A DNA stretch of 64,000 nucleotides from Nicotiana tabacum (taxonomy: Eukaryota > Streptophyta > Magnoliopsida > Solanales > Solanaceae). Below are positions 12,976-24,935 of the stretch, piece after piece; positions within the stretch are counted from its first letter, which is position 1, and every line of letters starts with the position of its first letter. Below the pieces are notes generated by a model, which was not told the origin of the DNA, ran no database searches, and was given only the letters and a program-made list of their open reading frames with translations. The stretch is from contig NC_134102.1 in NCBI RefSeq assembly GCF_000715075.1, positions 94,443,766 through 94,507,765 of the forward strand, in the 5' to 3' direction. Both the position numbers and the translations under genes were made by a program.

Positions 12976-13320
12976 ACTAGGCAGAATATAAGTACTCTAT
13001 TTTGAGGGCTTTGATATTTTTATCAATTTTTTAGTTAGAGAGCTCGGATTTTGGTGATTTTGGAGAGGATTTTCACGTATTGGATTAGGGTAAGTGTTCT
13101 TGACCTAGATTTAATTATATTTCATGATTTCATCTTTATTTTTATCATTAAATTAGTGATTTGAGTTGGAGAAAAATAGAATTTTTGTAAAAACTTTCAG
13201 AAATGTAAAATAAGGATTTGAAGGCTGACGATGTCGAAAGTGGATAATTTTGGTATGGTTGAACTCATATTAGAATGAGTGTTCGGATTTTGTTAATTTT
13301 GTCGGGTTCCGAGGTGCGGG

Positions 13321-13418
13321 CCCGGGGTTGACTTTTTAGTTTTCATTAAAGATCGAAGCTTTACTATAGCCCGGGGTTGACTTTTTAGTTTTCATTAAAG
13401 ATCGAAGCTTTACTATCC
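13321..13418 (+). repeat. 49-bp tandem duplication
   Basis: A 49-base block beginning cccggggttgactttttag and ending gctttactat occurs twice with no spacer (about 13321-13369 and 13370-13418). The paralog at 32940-32990 has one copy, so the duplication is specific to this LTR copy. Confidence 0.9.
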
Positions 13419-14284
13419 AGAATTGTTTTATATGGTTTTTGTTTATGATATTAAGTTATTTTGCTAGATTTGAGTTGTCCAGAGATTGTTTCACACGAGA
13501 AGGTCATTTCAGAGTATTGGTTTAGCTTCTTTGAGGTAAGTATCTTGCCGAACTTTGGGTGGGGGAACTACCCCTTAGGATTTGAGTTATTTCTGTTGTT
13601 TATGTTATGTGAAAGCCGTGTACGTGAGGTGACGAGTGCGTACTTGGGCGTATATATGGAAATTGATCGGTTTAGACTCTTAGGCTTCTTTCATATATTT
13701 ATTTGAAACTTTTAGCACATGTTATATCTTTTATTTGTCTTGTTTACTTTCACATGCTTGATTTGAAGTTGTTGTTACATGTCATATCCTTTACTTGTCA
13801 AGTTTACTCTTATATGCTTTATTTGGAGTTGTTACCTCTTTTATTATAATGTGAGCTCCTTTAATATTGATTTACTCTTAATTGAAATTGTTGTTAAATG
13901 ATATTCTTTCGTTGTCGGGTTATTCTTATGCATTTAGACGCAGTTGCTAGTTCATTCCATCTCTTTCGTTGTTAGTTTATTTCACACACTAGATTTTGGA
14001 TGTTTGCCATTTCATGGAAATACCTTTATTATTGACTTTCTTAAGCAATTAATTGGAGTTGAAGTTATTAAAATTCATTACTCCATTTTAGTTGAGTAAC
14101 TTTCCCGTTCATTTTGTTGTTATTGAGATTCTATGCACATTGTGTTTGACCCGTGGGCTATGTGATATGGTGATATTTGTATAGCTGTTTTTGAAAGGTT
14201 GTGGCCTATGGGCACTTGTGGAACGAGTTGATATGTCGGGTTGTTGTGATGTTAGCACATGTAAATTGTTGTATGGTTTGGTTG

Positions 14285-14440
14285 TTACTATGCGGAGCAT
14301 AAGGGTGACATCTCATTATTGTTGTTATGCGGGGCATAAGGGTGGAATCTCACTGTTGTTGATTGTGCGGAGTGATACGGATGGCTATTATGCAGAGTGA
14401 TACGGGTGGCTATCGGAGAGATAAGGATGGCAATGTCGGG
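14285..14440 (+). repeat. Hairpin minisatellite (TATGC-GGA-GCATA)
   Basis: Degenerate repeats of 'tatgcggagcataagggtg' and, farther on, 'tgcggagtgatacggatggc'. TATGC and GCATA are inverted arms around three bases. It sits in the minisatellite slot of the plus-strand LTR. Confidence 0.65.
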
Positions 14441-14714
14441 GATGATATGTGATGTCCTGGGGAATTATGTTGACGATATTCGTGTGATAGGGTGATTCTG
14501 CTTGTGTATGTCATACACCTTACGTGACTTGTTCTATTGTTTTTCAATGAGCTACTCAATGTCTTTGATATTACTTGTTGACTTTGGCTGTAATAGTACA
14601 CTCGCACAAACATACATAGTAGCTTGCCACTTATACTAGTTCAGGAGTAGGAAACTTAACATTTGTTGATTGTGCCCATGTATTCTTTTATTATTTCCTT
14701 TTGTGTTGATATTG

Positions 14715-14815
14715 AGCCTGTGACCATGCCAGGCGGATTGTGATTGTGAGCATGTGACCACGCCGAGCGGATTGTGATGTGAGCATATGATCATGTGTGG
14801 CGGATTAAAATATTG
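14715..14815 (+). repeat. Minisatellite, about 32-bp unit
   Basis: Three degenerate copies of 'gagcatgtgaccatgccgagcggattgtgatt'. They follow the TATGC...GCATA cluster in the same LTR and precede the conserved terminal region. Confidence 0.7.
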
Positions 14816-15844
14816 GCACGTGAGTTATCAATGCGGGTGTGATTAGAAGTTTGGGCACAAGGTGCCGTGAGAATATGATTTGTGGTTGAAACTCGTGAAT
14901 TGTGATTATGAGATGAGGTATCTCGGAGTAATTCGCTGTGAGACCTGTTTTGGAGAGGCTTGCTTGTTTGTTGATTTTTGTTTCCCTTATATGTTCTCGC
15001 TGGTACTTTAACAGTGTTCTTGTTACATTAATGTTTAAATCATATGTTGATTCTTGTTTCCATTTACTGATTCCTGCTTTCAATATTAGCCTTATACTCT
15101 TATATTGCACGGGTTATTTTAACTAGTAGGTGTCTTGACTTGTACCTCATCACTACTCCACTGCAACGACCCGTCTGGTCGTTTGAGAGTTCTGGCCCCG
15201 TTCCCCCATTTACTGCTTATTTTATACTTTATAGCAGTTATGTGACTTGCCAGGATAGTCAGTACGGGTTCGGTGAGATTTCAGAATAAAATGAGATACA
15301 TAGTCTCAAGGTTGAAAGCTTAAGTTGAAATGATTGATTGGATGTTGATATTTGAGTAAATGACTCCGGAACAAAGTTTTGATGGTTCTGTTAGCTCCGT
15401 TAGGTGAGTTTGGTCTTAGGAGCGTGTTCGAATTATGATTGGGAGGTTGGTAATGGAATTAGGCTTGAAATGGCGAAAGTCAATTTTTTTTAAAGTTTGA
15501 CGGTCAGTGGACTTTTTGATGTCGGGGTCGGATTTCGATTATGGTAGTTGGAGTAGGTCCGTAATGTCAAATGTGACTTGTGCGCAAAATTTGGGGTCAA
15601 TCAGACGTTATTTGATAGGTTTCGGCATCGTGTGTAGAAATTGGAAGTTCAAAGTTCATTAGGCTTGAATCTATGTGCGATTTGTGTTTTTAATGTTGTT
15701 CGGGATGATTTGAGGGCTCGACTAAGTTGTATCATGCTTTAGGACCCGTTGGTATGTTTGGTTGAGGCCTCGGGGGCCTCGGGTTGATTTCGGATGGTTG
15801 TCAGATCGATTTGAAGTTTGAGGGAATGCTGAAGCTTCTGGTGT

Positions 15845-16160
15845 AATCGCACTTGCAGAGTGGGGATCGCAGGTGCATTCTCGCAGAAGCAAGAAAGGAG
15901 CCGCAGAAGCGGCCAGGGAGGAAGTGAGCAGAGGTCGCAGGTGCGAGGTTTATTTCTGCACCTGCGTTGTCGCAGATGCGACGTTAGAAGCGCAAAAGTG
16001 GAGGGCTCGTAGGTGCGACGGTGAGTCCCTCACCTACGGTTGTGCAGATGCGAGACGAGGACCGCAGAAGTGGAGGCTCAGCTCCAGTAATTCACCACAG
16101 AAGTGGAATTTGGTCGCTTTTGCGACACCGCAGATGTGGTTAAGTGTTCGCAGAAGAGGA
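15845..16160 (+). repeat. CpG dyad tract of E1 5' LTR
   Basis: Repeated cgcaggtgcga (about 15935), cgcagatgcga (about 15972), gcagaagcgg and cgcagaagtgg motifs, ending about 110 bases before the donor-like aggtaagta at 16268. Confidence 0.8.
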
Positions 16161-16706
16161 AAGGCTGGACAGAAAGTGAAATAGAAGGGTTCGCGAGTTT
16201 TGCTTCATTTCAAATATTTCAAGCATGGTTTAGATACGTTTTGAGAGGGTTTTCAAGGGGATTCTTTAGGTAAGTACATTGTGCTCATTTTTTATCAATA
16301 ATCTTTCTTCCCCATTGATTTTTCCACCTACTTGGTGCGTATTTAAGGTGTAAATTGGGGGTTTGAGGCTAGGGATTTGGAGAGTTTGATTTGGGGATTT
16401 GGGTGACGATTTGGAGTCGGATTTTGATAAATTTGGTATGGTTAGACTCATGGTTGAGTGGGCTTTCAGGTTTTGTGATATTTATTGAATTTCGAGACGT
16501 AGGTCCGAGGGCCAGCTTTTGAGCCGATTTTTTATTTTTATTAATAGCTTAGCATTTTCTTATGGAATTGATTCTTTTAGCCCGTATTGATTATATCGCA
16601 TTGTTTATGGTTAGATTTGAGGCATTCAGAGGCCGTTTCGTGCGGCAATGGTGTGTTGAAATAGAGATTTGCTCGGATTGAGGTAACTAGCAATTCTAAA
16701 TTTGGT

Positions 16707-19700
16707 TCTGAGGGTACGAAATCCTGTTTACGTGTCATATATTTGGTTTTGAGGTGACGCAAATGCTAGGTGATGGGCGTGTTGGCGTGCACCATAGGAA
16801 TTGTGACTTGGTCAAATTTCGTGTAACTGTATTGTTGTATAATCTGTTGCTATCAATACATTCTCCATGTAGTAGAGAAATTGAACTACAAATCATGTTA
16901 GAAATCATGTTTAGACTATGTGTTGGCACTATAGGGACTAACAGATGTCGTGTACACGTTGAATTATCTACTAAATTGCTATTTTTACTCAGTCACAAGT
17001 TTACTTGTTTATTATATCTCAGTCTCTGAGGGTACGAAATCCCGTTTTACGTGTCATATATTTGGTTTTGAGGTGACTCACATGCTAGGTGATAGGCGTG
17101 TTGGCATGCACCGTAGGAATTGTGACTTGGTCAAATTCCGTGTATCCGTATAGTTGTATAATCTGTTGCTATCTATACATTCTCCATGTAGTAGAGAAAT
17201 TGAACCACAAATCATGTTAGAAATCATGTTTAGACTATGTGTTGGCACTGTAGGGACCAACATAGGTCGAGTACTTGTTGAATTATCTGCTAAATTGCTG
17301 TTTTTACTCAGTCACAGTTTTACTTGTTTATTATATCTCAGTCTCTGAGGGTACGAAAGCCCGTTTTACGTGTCATATATTTGGTTTTGAGGTGACGCAC
17401 ATGGCAGGTGATGGGCGTGTTGGCGTGCACTGTAGGAATTGTGACTTGGTCAAATTTCGTGTAATCGTGTAGTTGTATTTATTCAGTCACAATTTTACTT
17501 GTTTATTATATCTCAATCTATGAGGGTACGAAATCCCGTTTTACGTGTCATATATTTGGTTTTGAGGTGACGCACATGCTAGGTGATGGGCGTGTTGGCG
17601 TGCACCGTAGTAATTGTGACTTTGTCAAATTCCGTGTAACCGTGTAGTTGTATAATCTGTTGCTATCTATACATTCTCCGTGTAGTAGAGAAATTGAACC
17701 ACAAATCATGTTAGAAATCATGTTTGGACTATGTGTTGGTACTGTAGGGACCAACATAGGTCGTGTACATGTTGAATTATCTGCTAAATTGCTGTTTTTA
17801 CTCAGTCACAGTTTTACTTGTTTATTATATCTCAGTCTCTGAGGGTACAAAATCCCGTTTTACGTGTCATATATTTGGTTTTGAGGTGACGCACATGCTA
17901 GGTGATGGGTGTGTTGCCGTGCACCGTAGGAATTGTGACTTGGTCAAATTCCGTGTAACCGCGTAGTTGTATAATCTATTGCTATCTATACATTCTCCAT
18001 GTAGTAGAAACATTGAACCACAAATCATGTTAGAAATCATGTTTGGACTATGTGTAAGCACTGTAGGGACTAACATAGGTCATGTACATGTTGAATTATC
18101 TGCTAAATTGCTGTTTTTACTCAGTCACAGTTTTACTTGTTTATTATATCTCAGTCTCTGAGGGTACGAAAGCCCGTTTTACGTGTCATATATTTGGTTT
18201 TGAGGTGACGCACATGCTAGGTGATGGGCGTGTTGGCGTGCACCATAGAATTATGAATTGGTCAAATTCCGTGTAACCGTGTAGTTGTATAATTTGTTGC
18301 TATCTTTACATTCACCATGTAGTAGAGAAATTGAACCACAAATCATGTTAGAAATCATGTTTAGACTAGATGTTGGCACTGTAGGGACCAACAGAGATCG
18401 TGTACATGTTGAATTATCTGCTAAATTGCTGTTTTTACTCAGTCACAGTTTTACTTGTTTATTATATCTCAGTCTCTGAGGGTGCAAAATCCCGTTTTAC
18501 GTGTCATATATTTGGTTTTGAGGTGACACACATGCTAGGTGATAGGCGTGTTGGCGTGCACCATAGGAATTGTGACTTGGTCAAATTCCGTGTAACCGTG
18601 TAGTTGTATAATCTGTTGCTATCTATACATTCTCCATGTAGTAGAGAAATTGAACCACAAATAATGTTAGAAATCATGTTTGGACTATGTGTTAGCACTG
18701 TAGGGACCAACATAGGTCTTGTACATGTTGAATTATCTGCTAAATTGCCGTTTTTACTCAGTCACAGATTTACTTGTTTATTATATCTCAGTCTCTGAGG
18801 GTACAAAATCCCATTTTACGTGTCATATATTTGGTTTTGAGGTGACGCACATGCTAGGTGATAGGCGTGTTGGCGTGCACCGTAGGAATTGTGACTTGGT
18901 CAAATTCTGTGTAACCGTGTAGTTGTATAATCTGTTGCTATCTATACATTCTCCATGAAATAGAGAAATTAAAACACAAATCATGTTAGAAATCATGTTT
19001 AAACTATGTGTTGGCACTGTAGGGACCAACAGAGGTAATGTACATGTTGAATTATCTGCTAAATTTTTGTTTTTACTGAGTCACAGTTTTACTTGTTTAT
19101 TATATCTTAGTCTCTGAGGGTACGAAATCCTGTTTTACGTGTCATATATTTGGTTTTGAGGTGACGCACATGCTAGGTGATGGGCGTGTTGGCGTGCACC
19201 GTAGGAATTGTGACTTTGTCAAATTCCGTGTAAACGTGTAGTTGTATAATCTGTTGCTATCTATAAATTCTCCATGTAGTAGAGAAATAGAAACACAAAT
19301 CATTTTAGAAATCATGTTTAGACTATGTGTTGGCACAGTAGGGACCAATATAGGTCGTGTACATGTTAAATTATCTGCTAAATTGCTGTTTTTACACAGT
19401 CACAGTTTTATTTGTTTATTATATCTCAGTCTCCGAGGGTAATAAATCCCGTTTTACGTGTCATATATTTGGTTTTGAGGTGACGCACATGCTAGGTGAT
19501 GGGCGTGTTTGCGTGCACCATAGGAATTGTGACTTGGTCAAATTCCGTGTAACCATGTAGTTGTATAATCTGTTGCTATCTATACATTCTCCATGTAGTA
19601 GAGAAATTGAACCACAAATAATGTTAGAAATCATGTTTGGACTATGTGTTAGCACTGTAGGGACCAACATAGGTCTTGTACATGTTGAATTATCTGCTAA

Positions 19701-22700
19701 ATTGCCGTTTTTACTCAGTCACAGATTTACTTGTTTATTATATCTCAGTCTCTGAGGGTACAAAATCCCATTTTACGTGTCATATATTTGGTTTTGAGGT
19801 GACGCACATGCTAGGTGATAGGCGTGTTGGCGTGCACCTTAGGAATTGTGACTTGGTCAAATTCCGTGTAACCGTGTAGTTGTATAATCTGTTGCTATCT
19901 ATACATTCTCCATGTAGTAGAGAAATTGAACCACAAATCATGTTAGAAATCATGTTTGGACTATGTGTTAGCACTGTAGGGACCAACATAGGTCGTGTAC
20001 ATGTTGAATTATCTGCTAAATTGTTGTTTTTACTCAGTCACAGTTTTACTTGTTTATTATATCTCAGTCTCTGTGGGTACAAAATCCCGTTTTACGTGTC
20101 ATATATTTGGTTTTGAGGTGACGCACATGCTAGGTGATAGGCGTGTTGGCGTGCACTGTAGGAATTGTGACTTTGTCAAATTCCGTGTCACCGTGTAGTT
20201 GTATAATCTGTTGCTATCTATACATTCTCCATGTAGTAGAGAAATTGAACCACAAATCATGTTAGAAATCATGTTTGGACTATGTGTTAGCACTGTAGGG
20301 ACCAACATAGGTCGTGTACATGTTGAATTATCTGCTAAATTGCTGTTTTTACTCAGTCACAGTTTTACTTGTTTATTATATCTCAGTCTCTGAGGGTACA
20401 AAATCCCGTTTTACGTGTCATATATTTGGTTTTGAGTTGACGCACATGCTAGGTGATAGGCGTGTTGGCGTGCACCGTAGGAATTATGACTTGGTCAAAT
20501 TCCGTGTAACTGTGTAGTTGTATAATTTGTTGCTATCTATACATTCTCCATGTAGTAGAGAAATTGAACCACAAATCATGTTAGAAATCATGTCTGGACT
20601 ATGTGTTGGCACTATAGGGACCAACATAGGTCGTGTACATGTTGAATTATCTGCTAAATTGCTGTTTTTAGTCAGTCACAGTTTTACTTGTTTATTATAT
20701 CTCAGTCTCTGAGGGTACAAAATCCCATTTTACGTGTCATATATTTGGTTTTGAGGTGACGCACATACTAGGTGATAGGCGTGTTGGCGTGCACCTAAGG
20801 AATTGTTACTTGGTCAAATTCCATGTAACCGTGTAGTTGTATAATCTGTTGCTATCTATACATTCTCCATGTAGTAGAGAAATTGAACCACAAATCATGT
20901 TAGAAATCATGTTTGGACTATGTGTTAGCACTGTAGGGACCAACATAGGTCGTGTACATGTTGAATTATCTGCTAAATTGTTGTTTTTACTCAGTCACAG
21001 TTTTACTTGTTTATTATATCTCAGTCTCTGAGGGTACAAAATCCCGTTTTACGTGTCATATATTTGGTTTTGAGTTGACGCACATGCTAGGTGATAGGCG
21101 TGTTGGCGTGCACCGTAGGAATTGTGACTTGGTCAAATTTCGTGTAACCGTGTAGTTGTGTAATCTGTTACTATCTATTCATTCTCTATGTAGTAGAGAA
21201 ATTGAACCACAAATCATGTTAGAAATCATGTTTAGACTATGTGTTGGCACTGTAGGGACCAACAGAGGTCGTGTACATGTTGAATTATCTGCTAAATTAT
21301 TGTTTTTACTTAGTCAAGTTTTACTTGTTTATTATATCTCAGTCTCTGAGAGTACGAAATCCCGTTTTACGTGTCATATATTTGGTTTTGAGGTGACGCA
21401 CATGCTAGGTGATGGGCGTGCACCGTAGGAATTGTGACTTGGTCAAATTCTGTGTAACCGTGTAGTTGTATAATCTGTTGCTATCTATACATTCTCCATG
21501 TAATAGAGAAATTAAAACACAAATCATGTTAGAAATCATGTTTAAACTATGTGTTGGCACTGTAGGGACCAACAGAGGTAATGTACATGTTGAATTATCT
21601 GCTAAATTTTTGTTTTTACTGAGTCACAGTTTTACTTGTTTATTATATCTTAGTCTCTGAGGGTACGAAATCACGTTTTACGTGTCATATATTTGGTTTT
21701 GAGGTGACGCACATGCTAGGTGATGGGCGTGTTTGCGTGCACCATAGGAATTGTGACTTGGTCAAATTCCGTGTAACCATGTAGTTGTATAATATGTTTC
21801 TATATATACATTCTCCATGTAGTAGAGAAATTGAACCACAAATCATGTTAGAAATCATATTTAGACAATGTGTTGGTAGTGTAGGGACCAATATAGGTCG
21901 TGTACATGTTAAATTATCTGCTAAATTGCTGTTTTTACTCAGTCACAGTTTTATTTGTTTATTATATCTCAGTCTCTGAGGGTACGAAATCCCGTTTTAC
22001 GTGTCATATATTTGGTTTTGAGGTGACACACATGCTAGGTGATGGGCGTGTTGGCGTGCACCTTAGGAATTGTGACTTGGTCAAATTCCGTGTAAACGTG
22101 TAGTTTTATAATCTATTGCTATCTATACATTCTCCATGTAGTAGAGAAATTGAACCACAAATCATGTTAGAAATCATGTTTAGACTTTGTGTTGGCACTG
22201 TAGGGACCAACAGAGGTCGTGTACATATTTAATTATCTACTAAATTGCTATTTTTATTCAGTCAGAGTTTTACTTGTTTATTATATCTCAATCTCTGAGA
22301 GTATAAAACCCCGTTTTACGTGTCATATATTTGGTTTTGAGGTGACGCACATGATAGGTTATAGGCGTGTTGGCGTGCACCGTAGGAATTGTGACTTGGT
22401 CAAATTCCGTGTAACCGTGTAGTTGTATAGTCTATTGCTATCTATACATTCTCCATGTAGTAGAGAAATTGAACCACAAATCATGTTAGATATCATGTTT
22501 AGACTATGTGTTGGCACTGTATGGACCAACAGAGGTCGTGTACATATTGAATTATCTACTAAATTGTTGTTTTTATTCAGTCATAGTTTTACTTGTTTAT
22601 TATATCTCAATCTCTGAGGGTACGAAATCCCATTTTACGTGTCATATATTTGGTTTTGAGGTGACGCACATGCTATGTGATGGGCGTGTTGGCGTGCACC

Positions 22701-22934
22701 GTAGGAATTGTGACTTGGTCAAATTCCGTGTAACCGTGTAGTTTTATAATCTATTGCTATCTATACATTCCCCATGTAGTATAGAAATTGAACCACAAAT
22801 CATGTTAGAAATCATGTTTAGACTATGTGTTGGCACTGTAGGGACCAACATAGGTCGAGTACTTGTTGAATTATCTGCTAAATTGCTGTTTTTACTCAGT
22901 CACAGTTTTACTTGTTTATTATATCTCAGTCTCT
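16707..22934 (+). repeat. Tandem array, 319-bp unit, about 20 copies
   Basis: Units begin tctgagggtacg and recur every 318-320 bases at about 16707, 17025, 17344, 17518, 17838, 18157, 18475, 18794, 19113, 19432, 19751, 20070, 20389, 20708, 21027, 21346, 21655, 21975, 22294 and 22613. The third is cut to about 174 bases and the sixteenth lacks about 8. Copies look roughly 90% or more identical by eye. Single copies sit at the same place in other LTRs: E1's 3' LTR (26846-27165), S3 (43224-43560) and E3 (54137-54460, 60230-60560). The unit is thus ordinary LTR sequence amplified locally. ORFs of 64-91 codons recur per unit in several frames and on both strands and reflect the duplication, not coding. 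Confidence 0.95.
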
Positions 22935-23044
22935 ATTGTTCCTTATTAATACAATATATCATTTATGTTCGGGGTAACTTTCATGACTACAGAGAGCCCG
23001 AGAGACTTGAGAGATTTATGACTGAGTGAGGCCTAGGGCCTGAT

Positions 23045-23300
23045 TGTGAGATAGTAATACTATAGCATGTGAGTTGTCCGTGCGAATCTAGATATTATAC
23101 TATAGCATGCGAGTTGTCCGTGTAGAACGTGAGTTATCCGTGTGAACCCAGATATTATACTATAGCACATGAGTTGTCCGTGTATCACGTGACTTGTCCG
23201 TGCAGATTATAATGTTTGGGCTGAAGGAGCCCCTCCGGAGTATAATATCTGGGTTCACATGGATAACTCACGTGCTGCATAGACAACTCGCATGCTCAGC
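23045..23300 (+). repeat. G-box hairpin minisatellite of E1 5' LTR
   Basis: Repeats of 'gtgagttgtccgtg' alternating with 'agatattatactatagca', several with cacgtgag or acgtgag. The cluster ends with an inverted copy (about 23235-23295) reading 'tataatatctgggttcaca...aactcacgtgctg', giving a larger imperfect palindrome. Confidence 0.75.
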
Positions 23301-23989
23301 ACACAGCCCTAGTGCAATTACCTATTGAGTGCGAATGCCGAGTGCCGAGTTCTGAGGGAATGGGAGGGCTGAGTGACTGTGACCCTGAGAGGATGCATTT
23401 GATTTCATTATTGTTGCACTTAGCTGCGATGTATCACTATCTTGAAATTTCTGAAAGATATTACACTCTATTTCACTTAAACTTGTCATGGAGTAACTGT
23501 TTGATCTAATATATCGAACATGAGAGCATGACTACTTACCTATGTTGAAATCATTGTAATTGAACTATAACTGTGAAGCTCGTCACTACTTTTAGTTCTT
23601 TATTTAGTCTTGTTACTTACTTAGTTGGTTGTACTCACGCTACACCCTACACCTTGTGTGCAGACCCAAGTGCATCCGGTCATGACGGTTGCTGAGTTGT
23701 GGAGTTTGGATTCTCGGAGACTATCGAGGTAGCTGCTTGGCTTTTCGCAGACCTTGTTTCTCCTTCCCTATCTTTCCACTTACTATTTTTAGTTTCAGAT
23801 TATCATAGACAGTATTTTCCGGACTTGGGATGTATAGATGCTCATGTATTTAGTGACACCCCAATGTTGGGAATTTCCGCGTTGTATTTTTTGTTCCTAT
23901 CCCGTGTTGGAAATATTTTTAAATGTCAGCTTGCCTAGTACCACGATAGGTGCTATCACGACAGGTTAGGATTTTGGGTTGTGACAAGT

Positions 23990-24001
23990 TGGTATCACAG
24001 C
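23990..24001 (+). promoter_or_regulatory. E1 primer-binding site (initiator tRNA-Met)
   Basis: TGGTATCACAGC starts three bases after the LTR terminus TGACA (23986). It matches the 3' end of plant initiator tRNA-Met (canonical TGGTATCAGAGC) with one mismatch. This is the priming site for minus-strand DNA synthesis. Confidence 0.85.
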
Positions 24002-24016
24002 CTAGGTTACATTGGT

Positions 24017-24935
24017 CTCATGAGTCATGAGCGATCACGAGGTTCATTGATGGCCTCATGTATCAGCGGTTGTTGCTTATGACTAGAGAGAGGGTATCTG
24101 GTGCCACTTTTGACAAGGTGGTTGACATTGCTCGGCATATAGAGATGGTTCGTAGTCAGAGCATGGTGAGAGGGAGGCCAAGAGGCCTCGAGGTTTGCGC
24201 AGTTTCGGTGGTGTACCTTCTGGGGGGCAGTACTACAACAACAAGGGTCGTCCTTATAGGCCCGCTCTAACGACTCATCCAGCTTATCGTGGCGTATTAG
24301 CTAGCCACGGTTCTTACAGTTCTCACTTAGGCCAGTCTTCATTCAGTGCACTTCCAGCGCAGAGTTCTCACTGTGCCTCATCCGTTCAGGTTTCTACAGG
24401 TAGTTCCTTGGGTTATCAGGAGCAACGTTTCTGTTAGAGGGGGAGTTGTTTCGAGTGCAAAGACTTTGGTCATATCAAGAGAGATTGCCCTAGGTTGTTG
24501 AGTGGGGCTCCACAACAGAGTTCTCGGCCGATGGCACCAGCACCAGCAGTTACACCACCCACTCAGACTGCTCGGGGTGGGGCTCAATCTACTAGGGGTC
24601 ACTCTAGAGGGGGAGGCCGATCAGGTGGCGGTCAAGCCCGATTCTACGTTATCCCTGCCAGACCAGATGCTTTTGCCTCCGATGTAGTGATCACATGTAT
24701 TATCTTAGTATGCCACAGGGATGCCTCTGCACTATTTGACCCTGGTTCCACTTATTCGTATGTATCATCGTATTTTGCTCATTATCTGGATATGCCCCGT
24801 GAGTCCTTAGTTTCATCTGTTCGTGTATCTACGCTAATAGATGATGCTATTATTGTGGACCATGTATATCGGTCGTGTGTAGTGACTATTGGGGAGTGGA
24901 GAATAGAGTTGAACTCTTACTGCTTAGTATGGTGA
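24017..24935 (+). pseudogene. E1 gag C-terminal part and protease, broken
   Basis: Most of the gag N-terminal half is missing: about 30 bases after the primer site the text jumps to the end of the gag core (RFIDGL, about 24040). A frame change near 24190 and a TAG at 24435-24437 follow. Downstream is an intact CX2CX4HX4C knuckle (CFECKDFGHIKRDC, 24447-24488), a low-complexity Gly/Arg/Pro linker, and the aspartic protease motif LFDPGSTYS (about 24729-24755) with its catalytic Asp. The reading frame ends at 24935, where pol continues in another frame. In this family gag packages RNA and the protease matures the polyprotein; this copy could do neither. Confidence 0.85.

Larger units (their letters stand above)
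12757..15156 (+). mobile_element. Old plus-strand LTR, part 2
   Basis: Continues 6551-7041 after S1. 12757-13440 is collinear with 32392-33008. It contains the rest of a CGCG-type dyad tract (12775-12975), gggtaagtg at 13088, gaggtaagt at 13533 and minisatellites at 14285-14815. It ends at 15156 in 'ctcatcacta', before the TCCAC duplication caused by E1, and resumes at 31066 with 'cgaggttatt'. The joined text resembles cactactctaccgaggtt at 34723. Confidence 0.8.
15162..23986 (+). mobile_element. E1 5' LTR, expanded to 8.8 kb
   Basis: Runs from TGCAACGACCC to GGGTTGTGACA, directly before a primer-binding site. Without the 319-bp array it would be about 2.9 kb, close to E1's reconstructed 3' LTR (2306 + 618 bases). 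Modules in order: terminus, dyad tract (15845-16160), aggtaagta (16268), gaggtaact (16679), tandem array (16707-22934), G-box minisatellite (23045-23300), terminal region. The LTR presumably held the element's promoter and polyadenylation signal; I could not place a TATA box or start site with confidence. Confidence 0.85.

Noticed and set aside
16707..22934. 5S rDNA array or CRISPR array
   Set aside because: A 319-bp period is in the range of some plant 5S units, but no 120-bp 5S gene text is visible in the unit. CRISPR is excluded by unit length, absence of unique spacers and eukaryotic context.
16754..23029. Dozens of recurring ORFs of 60-91 codons on both strands of the tandem array
   Set aside because: They follow the 319-bp period in several overlapping frames and both strands, contain no domain or conserved start context, and the single-copy unit is LTR sequence. 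Repetition comes from DNA duplication, not a peptide family.
23312..23938. Short host gene at the end of E1's 5' LTR
   Set aside because: ORFs here (65 and 79 codons) recur in the LTR copy at 30443-31060 and are LTR sequence.
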